From: CAVXJN01 sp963773585
GTDB taxonomy: Bacteria > Pseudomonadota > Gammaproteobacteria > JASBUN01
Direction: 5' to 3'
Assembly: GCA_963773585.1 (NCBI GenBank)
Contig: CAVZBR010000004.1
Coordinates: forward strand, 1,207,152-1,271,151
DNA: 64,000 bases
The notes beneath the pieces were generated by a model. It worked only from the letters and a program-made list of their open reading frames with translations. It searched no databases and was not told the DNA's origin. Positions within the stretch are counted from its first letter, which is position 1; each line of letters opens with the position of its first letter. Made by a program: the position numbers and the translations under genes. Of this stretch, positions 7,847 through 16,713 are shown in pieces.

Positions 7847-8542
7847 ATGTTGAGCAACAAATGTATATTGATCGTCGATGATGAGGCTGCGATCCGGGAC
7901 ATGGTCAATTTCGCGCTGACTCGCGCTGGATTCGATGTGCGAGAAGCGGCGGACGGACAGGACGCCATCACCCAGGTGGCGGATCATGCGCCGAGCTTGA
8001 TTCTGCTGGATTGGATGCTGCCGGACGGTTCCGGCGTCGATGTGGCGCGGCGGCTGAAAAAAAGCGAGCTCACAGCGCGCATCCCGATCATCATGCTGAC
8101 CGCCCGCAGCGAAGAAAACGACAAGATACGCGGTTTGGAGGTGGGCGCGGACGACTATGTCACCAAGCCTTTCTCGCCCAGAGAACTGGTGGCGCGAATC
8201 CACGCCGTATTGCGGCGAATCGAACCCGCGGCCGAGGATAGCGCGATCGAAATCGGCGCGCTGCGGCTGGATCCGAGCTCTCACCGGGTGGCTGCACGCG
8301 GAGCTTCGGTGGAACTGGGACCCACCGAATATCGGCTTTTGCGTTTCTTCATGACCCATCCGGAGCGGGTGTATACTCGCAGCCAGTTGTTGGATCAGGT
8401 CTGGGGACAAAATGTGTATATCGAAGAACGCACCGTGGACGTCCACATCCGCCGGCTACGCAAAGCGCTTGGCGAGCAGGAGTGCGATACGTTGATTCAG
8501 ACCGTTCGTGGCGCCGGATATCGATTTTCCACGCAGGTGTAA
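7847..8542 (+). CDS. phoB: Phosphate regulon response regulator PhoB
   Basis: 231-residue OmpR/PhoB-class regulator. The receiver domain (1-120) has the acidic pair IVDDE, phospho-acceptor Asp in LLDWMLPDGSG, Thr in MLTARSEEND and Lys in YVTKPFSPREL. The winged-helix domain (about 130-228) has ELGPTEYRLLRFFMTHPERVYTR and the recognition helix region TVDVHIRRLRKAL. Phosphorylated PhoB activates phosphate-starvation genes. The gene is followed 3 bases later by phoR, and a Pho box lies upstream. PhoB is preferred over other OmpR members by the phoR and phoU neighbours. Confidence 0.95.
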   Translation: MLSNKCILIVDDEAAIRDMVNFALTRAGFDVREAADGQDAITQVADHAPSLILLDWMLPDGSGVDVARRLKKSELTARIPIIMLTARSEENDKIRGLEVGADDYVTKPFSPRELVARIHAVLRRIEPAAEDSAIEIGALRLDPSSHRVAARGASVELGPTEYRLLRFFMTHPERVYTRSQLLDQVWGQNVYIEERTVDVHIRRLRKALGEQECDTLIQTVRGAGYRFSTQV

Positions 8543-8545
8543 GTC

Positions 8546-9859
8546 TTGAGCGGTTCATGGGTCCTCGAATTCTGGCGCGTCGTAGGTCTGCTGTTCGTCG
8601 CGCTACCCCTGGGGCTGGTGACCGGCCATGTCAGCGCCGCGCTGGTGCTGGCGCTCCTGGGGTACCTTATCTATCACCTCTACCAGCTTCGCAATCTGGA
8701 GCGCTGGCTGCGTAGCAAAGGTCGCGCGACGCCCGAGGTGCAAGGGGTTTGGGGGGACGTCTATTACCAGCTTTACCGCCTCCAGCGTCGAAACCGCAGG
8801 CGCAAGAAGAAGCTTGCCGCAATGCTCGGCAGGTTCCGCGAATCCACGGCCGCCATGCCGGACGCGACGGTGGTGCTGGATCAGGACGGCCTGATCCAAT
8901 GGTGGAACGACGCAGCCGTAAAAGCATTCGGATTGAAGCAGCCTCACGATGTCGGCTTGCCGCTTACCAATCTGGTGCGACATCCGGACCTGTTGCGCTA
9001 CCTGGAATCGGGCACATTCAGCGAATCATTGGTCATACCGAGTCCGGTGGACGAGCGTGCGTCGTTATCCATTCGCATCATTCCATATGGCAACAACCAG
9101 CGCCTGTTGGTCGCCCGGGACATTACCAGGCTGCAACTGCTCGAACAGATGCGCCGCGATTTCATTGCCAACGTGTCCCATGAATTGCGCACGCCGCTGA
9201 CCGTAATCAGCGGCTATCTGGAAACGCTGCAGGATGCGAACGACGATTGTGCCCGGGAGTGGGCCGGATCCCTCGGCGCCATGGAACAGCAGGCGTCCCG
9301 GATGCAGCAGATCGTCACCGATTTGCTGCTGTTGTCCCGCCTCGAGACAGAGAGCGTGCAATCGGACCGGCAACTGGTGGATGTGCCCGCGCTGCTGGGC
9401 ATGTTGCGTGAAGATGCGGAGGTGTTGAGCAAGAGCAGCCACACCATCGAGCTCGATGCACAAAGCGGGCTGTGGTTGCTGGGATCGCGGACCGAGCTGC
9501 GCAGCGCGTTTTCGAACTTGATCTACAATGCGGTGCGTTACACGCCGGCCGACGGTCGTATTCAGATACGGTGGTATTCGGATGACGAGGGCGCGCATTT
9601 CGAAGTCGCCGATACGGGCATCGGGATCGCCGCTCAACACATTCCCCGGCTCACTGAACGATTCTATCGGGTGGATGTCGGACGATCGCGGGAGGCTGGC
9701 GGCACCGGGCTCGGACTTGCGATCGTCAAACACGTGTTGATGCGCCACGACGCGCGCTTGAGTATCTCGAGCAATCCTGGAGAGGGCAGCGTATTCGCGT
9801 GCCATTTTCTTCCGGAGCGAATCGCTCAGGAAGCGCTGGTGCGGGAGCATCAGCCGTGA
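8546..9859 (+). CDS. phoR: Phosphate regulon sensor histidine kinase PhoR
   Basis: 437-residue membrane kinase. Two close hydrophobic segments (about 8-48) give a minimal membrane anchor without a large periplasmic loop, as expected for PhoR, then a charged linker (RRNRRRKKK), a PAS domain (about 95-195), HisKA with FIANVSHELRTPLT (autophosphorylated His), and an HATPase with N box NLIYNAVRYTP, G1 DTGIGI and G2 GGTGLGLAIV. The start TTG 8546 sits 3 bases after the phoB stop, so translation is probably coupled. It phosphorylates PhoB when phosphate is low. Confidence 0.94.
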   Translation: MSGSWVLEFWRVVGLLFVALPLGLVTGHVSAALVLALLGYLIYHLYQLRNLERWLRSKGRATPEVQGVWGDVYYQLYRLQRRNRRRKKKLAAMLGRFRESTAAMPDATVVLDQDGLIQWWNDAAVKAFGLKQPHDVGLPLTNLVRHPDLLRYLESGTFSESLVIPSPVDERASLSIRIIPYGNNQRLLVARDITRLQLLEQMRRDFIANVSHELRTPLTVISGYLETLQDANDDCAREWAGSLGAMEQQASRMQQIVTDLLLLSRLETESVQSDRQLVDVPALLGMLREDAEVLSKSSHTIELDAQSGLWLLGSRTELRSAFSNLIYNAVRYTPADGRIQIRWYSDDEGAHFEVADTGIGIAAQHIPRLTERFYRVDVGRSREAGGTGLGLAIVKHVLMRHDARLSISSNPGEGSVFACHFLPERIAQEALVREHQP

Positions 9860-10073
9860 GCCCAACCGGCATGTGCCGTCGGGCGGGCGTTTCAGACTGC
9901 AATACGCGGATTTTCCTGCAGGGAAACGCCCGAACGGACGCGCTTGGAATCGGCTTGCGGAGTAGCCCGCAAAATTGACGCGGGCGTGGAGTCCGCATGC
10001 TAAGGTTGTTCGCGAAGCCTGCTGCTGACGTTGCGCTCCCCATCGGCGATCACAGGAACAACGAGGAACGATT

Positions 10074-10793
10074 ATGGACAAGAATCCGCTCGGCCATCAC
10101 ATATCGCAGCAGTTCAACACAGAGTTGGAAGACATCCGCAGACGCGTGCTGTCGATGGGCGGATTGGTGGAAAAGCAGATCACCGATGCGGTGAGCGCGC
10201 TGGTATCCGCCGATGTCGAGTTGGCGGAGACAGTCATTACCAACGACTACAAGGTCAACGCCATGGAAGTGGCGCTGGATGAGGAATGCGCCCACGTGTT
10301 GGCGCGGCGACAGCCGGCAGCCAGCGACTTACGGCTACTGGTAGCCGTGATCAAGACCATTACGGATCTCGAACGCATCGGCGACCAAGCGGAAAAAGTC
10401 GCCCGCATGGGTTTGCATCTGGCGGAGATGGAACGCCCGAAGACCCAATACATGGAGATCCAGAGCCTCGGCAATCAGGCGCGGGAAATGGTACATGCGG
10501 CGCTGGATTCATTTGCCCGCATGGATGTGGAGGCGGCGCTGCGCGTCGCCCACCGCGACGCCACGGTGGATCACGAATACGAGGGTGTGATCCGTCAGCA
10601 GATCACCTTCATGATGGAAGACCCGCGCGCGATTACCCGGTCATTGGACATCATCTGGGCGGCACGGGCACTGGAACGAATCGGCGATCATGCGCGCAAC
10701 ATCAGTGAATACTTGATCTACCTGGTGCGCGGGCGCGACGTGCGCCACATCAGCCTCGAACAGATGGAGAAGGAAGCGCGCGGCGAAGGCTGA
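10074..10793 (+). CDS. phoU: Phosphate signalling complex protein PhoU
   Basis: 239-residue all-helical protein made of two repeated PhoU domains (about 20-105 and 120-210). Each repeat has the metal-binding E/DxxxD-type helix: TDLERIGDQAEKVARM in the first and ARALERIGDHARNISEYLIY in the second. PhoU links the Pst transporter to PhoR and keeps the kinase off when phosphate is plentiful. It lies 214 bases after phoR; no pst transporter genes are present between or beside them in the window, so pst must be elsewhere. It converges with the SH3-domain gene 21 bases away. Confidence 0.94.
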   Translation: MDKNPLGHHISQQFNTELEDIRRRVLSMGGLVEKQITDAVSALVSADVELAETVITNDYKVNAMEVALDEECAHVLARRQPAASDLRLLVAVIKTITDLERIGDQAEKVARMGLHLAEMERPKTQYMEIQSLGNQAREMVHAALDSFARMDVEAALRVAHRDATVDHEYEGVIRQQITFMMEDPRAITRSLDIIWAARALERIGDHARNISEYLIYLVRGRDVRHISLEQMEKEARGEG

Positions 10794-10814
10794 GCATCGC
10801 CGCGCGTCGCTCGC

Positions 10815-11522
10815 CTACAGATCGCCCCAACCGGTACGCTTGCGCCAGCGAATCCGGGTCAGCACGATGCCGAGCAGCATGCTGCCCACGACCACGATCG
10901 CCCCGACCACGAACCAATCACGGCGGCTGCGGTCCTTCAGGGTGGCATTGTCCTGCCGCAGCAACATGGCTTCATTTTCCATTTCCGCCACACGTCGGTT
11001 CAATTGCCGGTTTTGATCGGCAATCTTCAGGGTGTTGGACGAAGTGCGGCGGATTTCTTCCAGATCGCGCTTCAGTTTGGTGTTTTCCTGCGCCAGTTGC
11101 TCGCGGGTGTCGCCCAAGGAGGAGACCTTGGTGTTGCTCTGCTCGAGTTGCTGCTGCGCCGTCTTGAGTTGTTCGCGCGTCTGTTTGAGTTGCGCCTCGA
11201 CCGTATCCAGGCGAACTTTGGCCGGTGGATCGCTGACCACGTACCGGGACAACACCCAACCTTCGGCACCGCCCTCGGTGCGCACCCGGCTGTAGCCGGA
11301 ATCGGGGTCATTTTCGAGTACGGTCAGTCGGCTCCCCGTGGGCAGCACGCGCACGATGCCGTGCTTGGTGCTGGTGCCCGTGCGCAGGGTGACCTCAAGA
11401 TCATCCGTGATATAGCCGGTGGAAGCCGCCAACGTGAGCGCGCTCCAAGCCGTCGCAAAAACGGCGAGGAGAACGGCGAGAGTGCGGCTGCGGGAATGGA
11501 AAAGTACTTGTCGGTTTCGCAT
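10815..11522 (-). CDS. SH3-domain, coiled-coil, membrane-anchored protein (TIGR04211/YgiM-like)
   Basis: 235 residues: an N-terminal signal segment (about 12-34), a bacterial SH3 domain (about 36-98; YITDDLEVTLRTG and EGWVLSRYV are typical), a long charged coiled coil (about 105-200), and a C-terminal membrane helix (about 205-226) followed by a basic RIRWRKR tail. The order matches the TIGR04211 SH3-and-anchor family, which includes E. coli YgiM. The SH3 domain should face the periplasm with the protein anchored by the C-terminal helix. Function is not established. It is transcribed alone, diverging from the YbaK-HDOD gene. Confidence 0.85.
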   Translation of the reverse strand: MRNRQVLFHSRSRTLAVLLAVFATAWSALTLAASTGYITDDLEVTLRTGTSTKHGIVRVLPTGSRLTVLENDPDSGYSRVRTEGGAEGWVLSRYVVSDPPAKVRLDTVEAQLKQTREQLKTAQQQLEQSNTKVSSLGDTREQLAQENTKLKRDLEEIRRTSSNTLKIADQNRQLNRRVAEMENEAMLLRQDNATLKDRSRRDWFVVGAIVVVGSMLLGIVLTRIRWRKRTGWGDL

Positions 11523-11677
11523 ATTGGCCCGTATTGTACGGAGAACTTACTGAAAAATGGAGTATCCAATCACACTTTGCCGGCGCGCTGGCGAGTTATA
11601 CTTCATCTTGTCCAGGTTGCCGCCCGGCGCCGTGCATGTCATAAAGGCGCGATCCGGGTGCGCATGGGGGGCCCAAT

Positions 11678-13027
11678 ATGGCGACCGTACCGATTACCGT
11701 CAAACGCTTCTTGTTCGAAAAGGGCATCCCTTATCGTTTCCTCGTGCATCCCGGCGCCAATACTGCAGCTCAGGCGGTCCGCGCACTCGGGGTGGACCCG
11801 GCCGCGGTCGCGGTCGCACGGTTGTTGCGCGATCAGGATAGTACGGTCCTCGCGGTCTACCCGGCGACTGTGCGGTTGAACCTGGAGCAGGTCAACCGGG
11901 ACACTGCGCGCAATTTCCATGCCGTCGCGCCCCGGGATGTCCCGGGCTGCCATGGTGAGAGCTGCCTGCCGCTGGCACAGCTTTATCAGTTGCCAGCGCT
12001 GGTGGACGAGTCGCTGCTGGCCGCGGAACAGGTTTTTTTTCCCCTCAATGCCCAGGTTTTGTGCCGACTCAGCGGTGCCGACTTTGGCGCGCTGCAGGGG
12101 CCGCGATCCGTCCAGCACAGGTTTGCCCGCCCGAGCGTTCCTGCGGTCGACGACGGTCGCGCTGAGCGACGCCAACGGATCCGGGCGCGCCTGGAGGCTA
12201 CCGACGACCTGCCGGCGATGCCCAAGGTCGCTCAGGAATTGTTGCAGCTGTCCGTCAACCCGTACGCCAATGCTACCGACCTGGCGGCGATCGTGGAGCA
12301 GGACCCGAGTCTGGCTGCGCAGTTGCTGCGCTATGCGAATTCGCCTCTGTACGGATACCGGGGCCAGGTGGAGTCGGTGCGTGACGTGATTTCTCGGGTG
12401 CTCGGTTATGACTTGGTGATGGACGTTGCTCTCGGGGTCTCGGTCGGGCGTTCGTTTCGCAATCCCAGCAATGGCCCGTTGGGGCTGGAAGCATACTGGC
12501 GCCACGGCATCTACTGTGCGTCGCTGACGCAGCAACTGGCCGCGCTGGTACCGAGCATGCAGCGGCCGCGCCCCGGCATGGCCTACTTGGCCGGACTGTT
12601 GCACAATTTCGGAATTTTGCTGTTGGGACATTTGTTTCCCGATGAATTCCGCTCCCTGAATGAAGCCGTGGCCCGAGAACCGGAGCGGCCGCAACTGATC
12701 CTGGAAGAACAACTTCTCGGCGTCACTCACTTGGAACTGGGCGCCTGGCTGATGCAGTCGTGGAACATGCCTGAAGAAGTATTGAGCGCAATTCGTCAGC
12801 ATCACGACGAGGAGTTTTCCGGGACCTACGCCGTGTACCCGAATCTGGTCTTGCTGGCGAATCGCTTGCTGGCGGGGCGTGGCATCGGTGACGAACACTC
12901 CAGCGATCTTCCCGGCGATCTGCTGGCGCGCTTGGGAATCTGCGAGGTCGATGCCCGTGCAGCCCTGGAGGCCATTGTCGAGCATGGCGAAGGATTGGAG
13001 ATCATGGCCAGTCGACTGGCCGCCTGA
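11678..13027 (+). CDS. YbaK/ProX-like domain fused to HDOD signalling domain
   Basis: 449 residues. Residues about 3-150 resemble the YbaK/aminoacyl-tRNA deacylase fold (FLFEKGIPYRFLVHP, AAQAVRALGV, and a late FPLNAQVLCRLSGADF segment). The usual catalytic Lys of the YbaK motif appears to be Arg (VARLLRDQ), so deacylation may be lost. Residues about 170-375 are an HDOD domain (LPAMPKVAQELLQLSVNPYA, VEQDPSLAAQLLRYANSPLYGY, AYLAGLLHNFGILLLGHLFP, AIRQHHDEEF). HDOD is a degenerate HD-phosphohydrolase fold used in signalling. Start ATG 11678. The combination may be a regulatory protein with a ligand-sensing YbaK module. The effector is unknown. Confidence 0.8.
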   Translation: MATVPITVKRFLFEKGIPYRFLVHPGANTAAQAVRALGVDPAAVAVARLLRDQDSTVLAVYPATVRLNLEQVNRDTARNFHAVAPRDVPGCHGESCLPLAQLYQLPALVDESLLAAEQVFFPLNAQVLCRLSGADFGALQGPRSVQHRFARPSVPAVDDGRAERRQRIRARLEATDDLPAMPKVAQELLQLSVNPYANATDLAAIVEQDPSLAAQLLRYANSPLYGYRGQVESVRDVISRVLGYDLVMDVALGVSVGRSFRNPSNGPLGLEAYWRHGIYCASLTQQLAALVPSMQRPRPGMAYLAGLLHNFGILLLGHLFPDEFRSLNEAVAREPERPQLILEEQLLGVTHLELGAWLMQSWNMPEEVLSAIRQHHDEEFSGTYAVYPNLVLLANRLLAGRGIGDEHSSDLPGDLLARLGICEVDARAALEAIVEHGEGLEIMASRLAA

Positions 13028-13366
13028 TCACTCGTCATGCTGTACTGCGCTCAACCGGTGTCGCGCAGAACACGCGGCCGACATGATTGATATCCGTGTG
13101 ATCCATCTATTTCGGTGTCAGCACGCTTTCGGAGCGATGCTAGGCATCGCCGCGGTTGACTGCCAAGTGCAGCAGTGGATCACGGTCGACGTCCTCGACC
13201 TTGGGGTGCCGCACTCGCGCGGGGCTGAAATCACCGCAGCATCGGTACCAAGCTTCGAATCCGAGCGCGCGCTCTTGCCGGCCAGATCCGTCCATCGGGA
13301 CCATCGGGCGTCCCGGCCGCTGCCCAGCGGCTCGCCGTCGGTGCCGCGGTCCATCCCGGGCGCGCC
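13028..13366. other. Region without a convincing gene between YbaK-HDOD gene and ampD
   Basis: A 95-codon frame (ATG 13084) and a reverse frame opposite ampD are open here but have no recognisable domain and the skewed composition of shadow frames. Neither has a good ribosome site. The ampD promoter should lie in this region; I see no clear sigma-70 element. Confidence 0.4.
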
Positions 13367-13930
13367 GTGAAAATCAATTCGACCACCGGATGGCTGGACC
13401 AAGCGCGACACGTTCCTTCGCCGAATGCCGATGAGCGCCCGCCGCAAGCCGTAGTGGACGCAGTGATCATTCATGGCATCAGTTTGCCGCCGGGGCAGTT
13501 CGGAGGACCCTGGATCGACGACTTGTTCACCAACCGCCTTGACGCCGGCGCCCATCCCTATTTCCGCGAGATCGCCGGGCTGCGTGTTTCGAGTCATTTG
13601 CTGATCCGACGCGATGGCAGTCTGGTGCAATACGTCGGATTCGGACAACGCGCGTGGCATGCCGGGGAATCGTGTCTCGCCGGGCGCGAGCGCTGCAATG
13701 ATTATGCGATCGGCATCGAATTGGAGGGTGCCGACGACGTTACGTACGAACATGTCCAGTACCTGCAGTTGGCGCAAGTGCTGAAGGTATTGCTGCAGAC
13801 CTACCCTTCGATCGTACCCGAACGCATCGTCGGTCATTGCGATGTGGCGCCCGGGCGCAAAACCGATCCCGGCGAGGCGTTCGACTGGGGCAAGCTCGAG
13901 GCGCTTCTGCACGCCACCCGACGGTACTGA
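13367..13930 (+). CDS. ampD: 1,6-anhydro-N-acetylmuramyl-L-alanine amidase AmpD
   Basis: 187-residue cytosolic zinc amidase that removes the peptide from 1,6-anhydroMurNAc-peptides during cell-wall recycling. Zinc ligands are visible: His in VIIHGISLPP, His in VGHCDVAPGRKTDPG and the Asp of the same motif; the Glu in YAIGIELEGAD is the usual catalytic-region residue. Start: GTG at 13367. ampE follows after 64 bases, the classical ampDE pair. AnmK and an M23 endopeptidase at 38.8-41.5 kb belong to the same recycling theme. Confidence 0.95.
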   Translation: MKINSTTGWLDQARHVPSPNADERPPQAVVDAVIIHGISLPPGQFGGPWIDDLFTNRLDAGAHPYFREIAGLRVSSHLLIRRDGSLVQYVGFGQRAWHAGESCLAGRERCNDYAIGIELEGADDVTYEHVQYLQLAQVLKVLLQTYPSIVPERIVGHCDVAPGRKTDPGEAFDWGKLEALLHATRRY

Positions 13931-13994
13931 TGGCGGGCTTGCAAGATCGCCGACGAGCGTCGACACTAGGGCCTTTCCATCCGATCCGAACGCC

Positions 13995-14891
13995 ATGACT
14001 CTGATTGTTCTCGTAATTGCCTTCGCCATCGAACTTCTATCGGACCGCGTCGACCACTGGCGTAGTGACCAGTGGTTCGAAGACTACTTCCGCGGTCTCA
14101 GTACCCGATTCAGCAACCGATCGTTCTGGCACGGGCCCGCCGGTATCGCGCTGGTATTGGCGTTTCCGATCTTGCTGGTGGCGTTTCTTCAGGGTTTGCT
14201 GCACGGCGCATGGCTCGGCCTGCTGGGTTTGTTGTTCGCATTGGCGGTGCTGATCTACAGCCTGCGGTACCAGCCACTGGAGCGCGCACTCGATCGTTGC
14301 TGCGATGCGCTCGAGGCTGGAGACCGCGAAAGCGCACGCAGTGCCGCGGATCAGTGGCTGGCGGCGGAGGCGATCGAGGACCCGATCGAGTTGAGCGGCG
14401 TCGTGATGGTGCAATCCCAGCACCGGCTGTTCGCGGTGGTGTTCTGGTTCGCGTTGCTGGGCCCGGTAGGGGCGCTGCTGTACCGGCTTGCGTGGCTACT
14501 TGCGCAACCGCGCCCGGGCATCGAAGCGTCGGACAGCGACCGCTTCCGCGCCAGCGCGCGTCAGTTGCTTGCGATTCTCGACTGGGTACCGGTGCGGTTG
14601 GTGGGCATCAGCTATGCCTTGGCCGGCAGCTTCGACGATGCGCTGCATGAATGGCGTGGGTCGGCACCCGGGACCCATGATCTGTTCGATGCCAATTACG
14701 AACTGCTGCACAACGTGGCGCTGGGCGCCTTGGGTCCGGAACGCTACGAGCGCGAACCGCAGCCGCTTACCGGCGTTCCTGGGCGGGTGGACGTCAGCGT
14801 GGTCCGTGCGGCGCGCGCCATCGTCATGCGCAGCGCCATGTTATGGGGAATCGTAGTGGCGCTGTTCACACTCGGTGGCATGGCATATTGA
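13995..14891 (+). CDS. ampE: AmpE family membrane protein
   Basis: 298-residue inner-membrane protein starting at ATG 13995. The longer open frame from 13842 overlaps ampD and is not used. Hydrophobic segments lie at about residues 1-15, 47-85, 140-170 and 278-297. Family markers are the N-terminal ELLSDRVDHWRSDQWF and the helical DWVPVRLVGISYALAGSFDDAL block shared with CobD-like proteins. In enterics AmpE is linked to beta-lactamase regulation, but its biochemical role is not settled. The ampD-ampE order supports the name. Confidence 0.9.
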   Translation: MTLIVLVIAFAIELLSDRVDHWRSDQWFEDYFRGLSTRFSNRSFWHGPAGIALVLAFPILLVAFLQGLLHGAWLGLLGLLFALAVLIYSLRYQPLERALDRCCDALEAGDRESARSAADQWLAAEAIEDPIELSGVVMVQSQHRLFAVVFWFALLGPVGALLYRLAWLLAQPRPGIEASDSDRFRASARQLLAILDWVPVRLVGISYALAGSFDDALHEWRGSAPGTHDLFDANYELLHNVALGALGPERYEREPQPLTGVPGRVDVSVVRAARAIVMRSAMLWGIVVALFTLGGMAY

Positions 14892-14952
14892 GTAGACGGC
14901 GCGTGCGGTGGCTTGCCGCCGTTCCCGTTGCGTGACAGGAGGCTGAGCGCCC

Positions 14953-15855
14953 GTGCGCATTGGCGTCGATCTCGGAGGCACCAAAGTCGAAGCCGTGGCG
15001 CTCGACGACCAGGGCGGTGTTTCCCTGCGGCAACGCATTCCGACCCCGGTGGGCGATTATCAGGCCGCGCTGGATACCGTGGTTGGGCTGGTCACCTATC
15101 TGGAACGGGCCCTGGATTGCCGCGCCAGCGTGGGTGTCGCCGCTCCCGGCGCGGTTTCTGCGGCGACCGGCCTGATCAAAAATTCCAACTCCGTTTGTCT
15201 CAACGATCAGCCGTTGGAACAGGATTTGGCGGCGTTGCTCCAACGCCCGATCCGCATCGCCAACGACGCCGATTGCTTTGCACTTTCCGAAGCGGTGGAT
15301 GGTGCGGCGTCCGGCGCCGAAGTCGTGTTCGGCGTCATCGTCGGCACGGGCACCGGCGCAGGCATCGTGGTGCGGGGCCAGCTGCTGCGTGGCATCAATG
15401 CCATTGCCGGCGAATGGGGCCACAACTCACAGCCGTGGCCCCAAGCCGACGAATTGCCCGGTCCGCCGTGCTACTGCGGCAAGCAGGGCTGTGTGGAGAC
15501 GTTTCTGTCGGGCCCGGGCATGAGCGCCGAGCACGCGGCGCGCACGGGGAACCGCCTGACCGTCGAGTCGATCGTGTCCCTGGCGCAATCGGGAGACCAG
15601 GAAGCCGAGCAGACCCTGTTGCGCTACGAAGATCGTATGGCACGCGCACTGGCAGGTGTGATCAACATCCTCGATCCGGAAGTGATCGTACTCGGCGGCG
15701 GTTTGTCCAACATTGCCCGGCTCTACCGAAACGTGCCCCGACTGTGGGGGCGCTATGTATTTTCGGACCGGGTCGACACCCGTTTATCGGCTGCCCGCCA
15801 CGGTGACTCCAGCGGTGTTCGCGGAGCGGCGTGGTTATGGCCGCTGCAGGACTAG
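14953..15855 (+). CDS. ROK-family sugar kinase (fructokinase/N-acetylglucosamine kinase type)
   Basis: 300-residue ROK kinase. It starts at GTG 14953 with AGGAGG upstream. Motifs: phosphate loop DLGGTKVEAVAL (6-17), NDADCFALSEA with the catalytic Asp, GVIVGTGTGAGIVV, and the ROK zinc/substrate signature from EWGHNS to CYCGKQGCVETFLSG with the His and Cys ligands. Length and CYCGKQGCVE fit E. coli Mak (fructo/mannokinase) or NagK. Substrate cannot be fixed from sequence. It follows ampE by 61 bases; a NagK-like role in amino-sugar recycling would fit the ampDE context but is inference. Confidence 0.88.
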   Translation: MRIGVDLGGTKVEAVALDDQGGVSLRQRIPTPVGDYQAALDTVVGLVTYLERALDCRASVGVAAPGAVSAATGLIKNSNSVCLNDQPLEQDLAALLQRPIRIANDADCFALSEAVDGAASGAEVVFGVIVGTGTGAGIVVRGQLLRGINAIAGEWGHNSQPWPQADELPGPPCYCGKQGCVETFLSGPGMSAEHAARTGNRLTVESIVSLAQSGDQEAEQTLLRYEDRMARALAGVINILDPEVIVLGGGLSNIARLYRNVPRLWGRYVFSDRVDTRLSAARHGDSSGVRGAAWLWPLQD

Positions 15856-15898
15856 GGCGAGGCGCATTACGTCGCTTGCGCTAACGCCGGCCAAAAGT

Positions 15899-16666
15899 TC
15901 AGTCCACGCCTTCGGCGATTTCCCGCAAAGTCGGTACTGCGAGTTGCGCTTCATCCGCCTGCGTAAGTGCTCGTCGCAAGCGCGCCGGGGCGCTACGTCC
16001 CATGCATTTATGTTCGGGGTCGCCGCGAAAGGCCGCCAGCATGCCCTGGATCAGATCTTCCCGATCGAAACTGCGATCGCAAAGAGACTCCTGTATCTCG
16101 ATGACTTCGCCCGCCACGGCTCGTGCCAGATCCTCGTGGCGCAACCACAACTCGCCCACGGTGCCGCCGGTCTTCAGCCCGGCGATGTTGGTAGTCAGGA
16201 TGAATACGTTCTTCAACACCAACTCATGCAGCAATGCATCGGCGTCGTCGAGTACGCGGCAGCCGATATCGGTGCTGGACAACGCTTCGCACAAGGTTTC
16301 GGCCCGTGGCCCATAGGCGGGCGAGTCCATGATGACTTTGGGCTCCTGCCCGGGTTTTTTTTCGAACCAAACGGAGATCACCGTGGGATCGGTCAGACCG
16401 TGGCGCTGCCAATCTCGCGGCAAGAGTTCGTTTTGCAATAACCCAGCGCAGGTCCTCCAAGCGTCGGGCAACTGCTCCAGGACATCGTGCAGGTCGGTTT
16501 CCGCGACGGCGATCAGCACCAGGTTCGGGTCCGTTATCGAGGTTGCGATTTCCGCGATATTGGTGTTCCGGGTGACCGGGTAGACCGGATAACCCGCACG
16601 CAGCAATCCCCGCGCGAACACGCTGCCCATTTCGCCCACGCCGACCAATACCACTGGTTGCTTCAC
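15899..16666 (-). CDS. Ketopantoate-reductase-like NAD(P)-binding protein
   Basis: 255 residues from GTG 16666, chosen because AAAGGAG sits 5 bases upstream. The Rossmann start VVLVGVGEMGSVFARGLLRAGYPVYPVTR is followed by a helical C-terminal part, as in ApbA/PanE-like oxidoreductases, but the catalytic-site pattern of true PanE is not obvious. A conserved-looking segment includes SVWFEKKPGQEPKV and LVLKNVFILTTNIAGLK. It lies 47 bases downstream of the adenosyltransferase gene on the same strand, so it may belong to the riboswitch-controlled cobalamin operon. The substrate is unknown. Confidence 0.65.
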   Translation of the reverse strand: MKQPVVLVGVGEMGSVFARGLLRAGYPVYPVTRNTNIAEIATSITDPNLVLIAVAETDLHDVLEQLPDAWRTCAGLLQNELLPRDWQRHGLTDPTVISVWFEKKPGQEPKVIMDSPAYGPRAETLCEALSSTDIGCRVLDDADALLHELVLKNVFILTTNIAGLKTGGTVGELWLRHEDLARAVAGEVIEIQESLCDRSFDREDLIQGMLAAFRGDPEHKCMGRSAPARLRRALTQADEAQLAVPTLREIAEGVD

Positions 16667-16713
16667 TGTCGCTCCTTTTGCCGATCTCATGATTGCTTCA
16701 AGGTCGCTCGACG

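Noticed and set aside
11639..12985. 448-codon minus-strand frame opposite the YbaK-HDOD gene
   Set aside because: Antisense shadow; the plus-strand frame has the clear domains.
13118..14029. 303-codon minus-strand frame opposite ampD and the preceding gap
   Set aside because: Shadow of ampD; no domain or ribosome site, and composition is that of an antisense frame.
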